NCBI RefSeq assembly: GCF_000282195.1
Contig: NZ_AKJT01000039.1
Coordinates: forward strand, 1 to 62,078
DNA from: Pseudomonas sp. GM18
GTDB lineage: Bacteria; Pseudomonadota; Gammaproteobacteria; Pseudomonadales; Pseudomonadaceae
Reading direction: 5' to 3'
Length of the DNA: 62,078 bases
Below are positions 61,998 to 62,078 of this stretch, in pieces; within the stretch, counting starts at the first letter, position 1; every line of letters begins with the position of its first letter. The notes beneath the pieces were generated by a model. It was given only the letters and a program-made list of their open reading frames with translations. It was not told where the DNA came from and made no database searches. The translations under genes and the position numbers were made by a program.

Positions 61998-62078
61998 TTT
62001 GTAGCAGCTGCCGAGCCTGCGAGGCTGCGTTCGGCGGCGAAGCCGTCGTGAATCCGGTTGACGCAGTCTGTCTGACGC
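61998..62078. repeat. REPIN left arm, cut by window edge
   Basis: TTTTTTGTAGCAGCTGCCGAGCC onward matches the arm class seen at 21863 and 39216, with GCGAGGCTGCGTTCGGCGGC inside. The right arm would lie beyond the window. Confidence 0.75.

Overview
The window is a piece of a Pseudomonas chromosome, most likely from the P. fluorescens group. The evidence is protein content and gene order: GacS with His294 and Asp717, PcpS, OprH-PhoPQ, TtcA, FabAB, a PauA-like glutamine synthetase and chemotactic flagellar genes. Several blocks follow, from memory, the gene order of P. aeruginosa PAO1 (PA3348-3356, PA1077-1080, PA1156-1183, PA0927-0937, PA1609-1618). Intergenic gaps are rich in REP/REPIN inverted repeats. 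No rRNA, tRNA, CRISPR array, insertion sequence or prophage was seen.

Layout. 1-1826 is the N-terminal part of a VCBS-repeat adhesin on the minus strand, cut by the window edge. 2766-7964 holds a receiver-TPR protein, a small histidine kinase, a glutamine-synthetase-like ligase and a YcaD-like MFS protein. 8028-15732 is the early flagellar and chemotaxis cluster: a PilZ/YcgR brake, FlgN, FlgM and FlgA on minus, then CheV, CheR, FlgB, FlgC, FlgD and FlgE on plus, with readable sigma-54 and sigma-28 promoters. The flagellar run stops at flgE, and nrdA lies tail-to-tail with it. Neither flgF nor nrdB is present. 15893-30079 carries nrdA, an RstA/RstB-like two-component pair, pcpS, a dienelactone hydrolase, oprH-phoP-phoQ, a small DUF6124-like protein behind a highly structured leader, an AraC-type regulator and dctA.

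30223-38193 is housekeeping: a CaiB/BaiF CoA-transferase family protein, SprT, a YIP1 protein, TtcA, a Tag-like glycosylase, DUF2069, WrbA, ArsC, a TlpA-like lipoprotein, a META lipoprotein and two small zinc-binding proteins. 38199-46336 holds ldhA, gacS, a degraded pirRSA-like iron-sensing locus (regulator intact behind a Fur-like box, kinase truncated, receptor absent), cysM and rlmD. 46458-50440 holds relA, mazG, DUF2058 and a small unknown gene. 50719-57660 is fabAB followed by a compact operon of TonB-dependent receptor, periplasmic binding protein and hybrid sensor kinase. 57857-61983 is gpsA, DUF4389, sixA, an acyl-CoA synthetase and a thioesterase.

The most interesting unexplained signal is the roughly 230-nt nested-hairpin leader at 26689-26920, with alternative pairings and a sequestered ribosome binding site, upstream of the DUF6124-like gene. 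The pirRSA remnant, the TonB receptor/binding protein/hybrid kinase operon, the flgE-nrdA junction and several paired operator palindromes follow.
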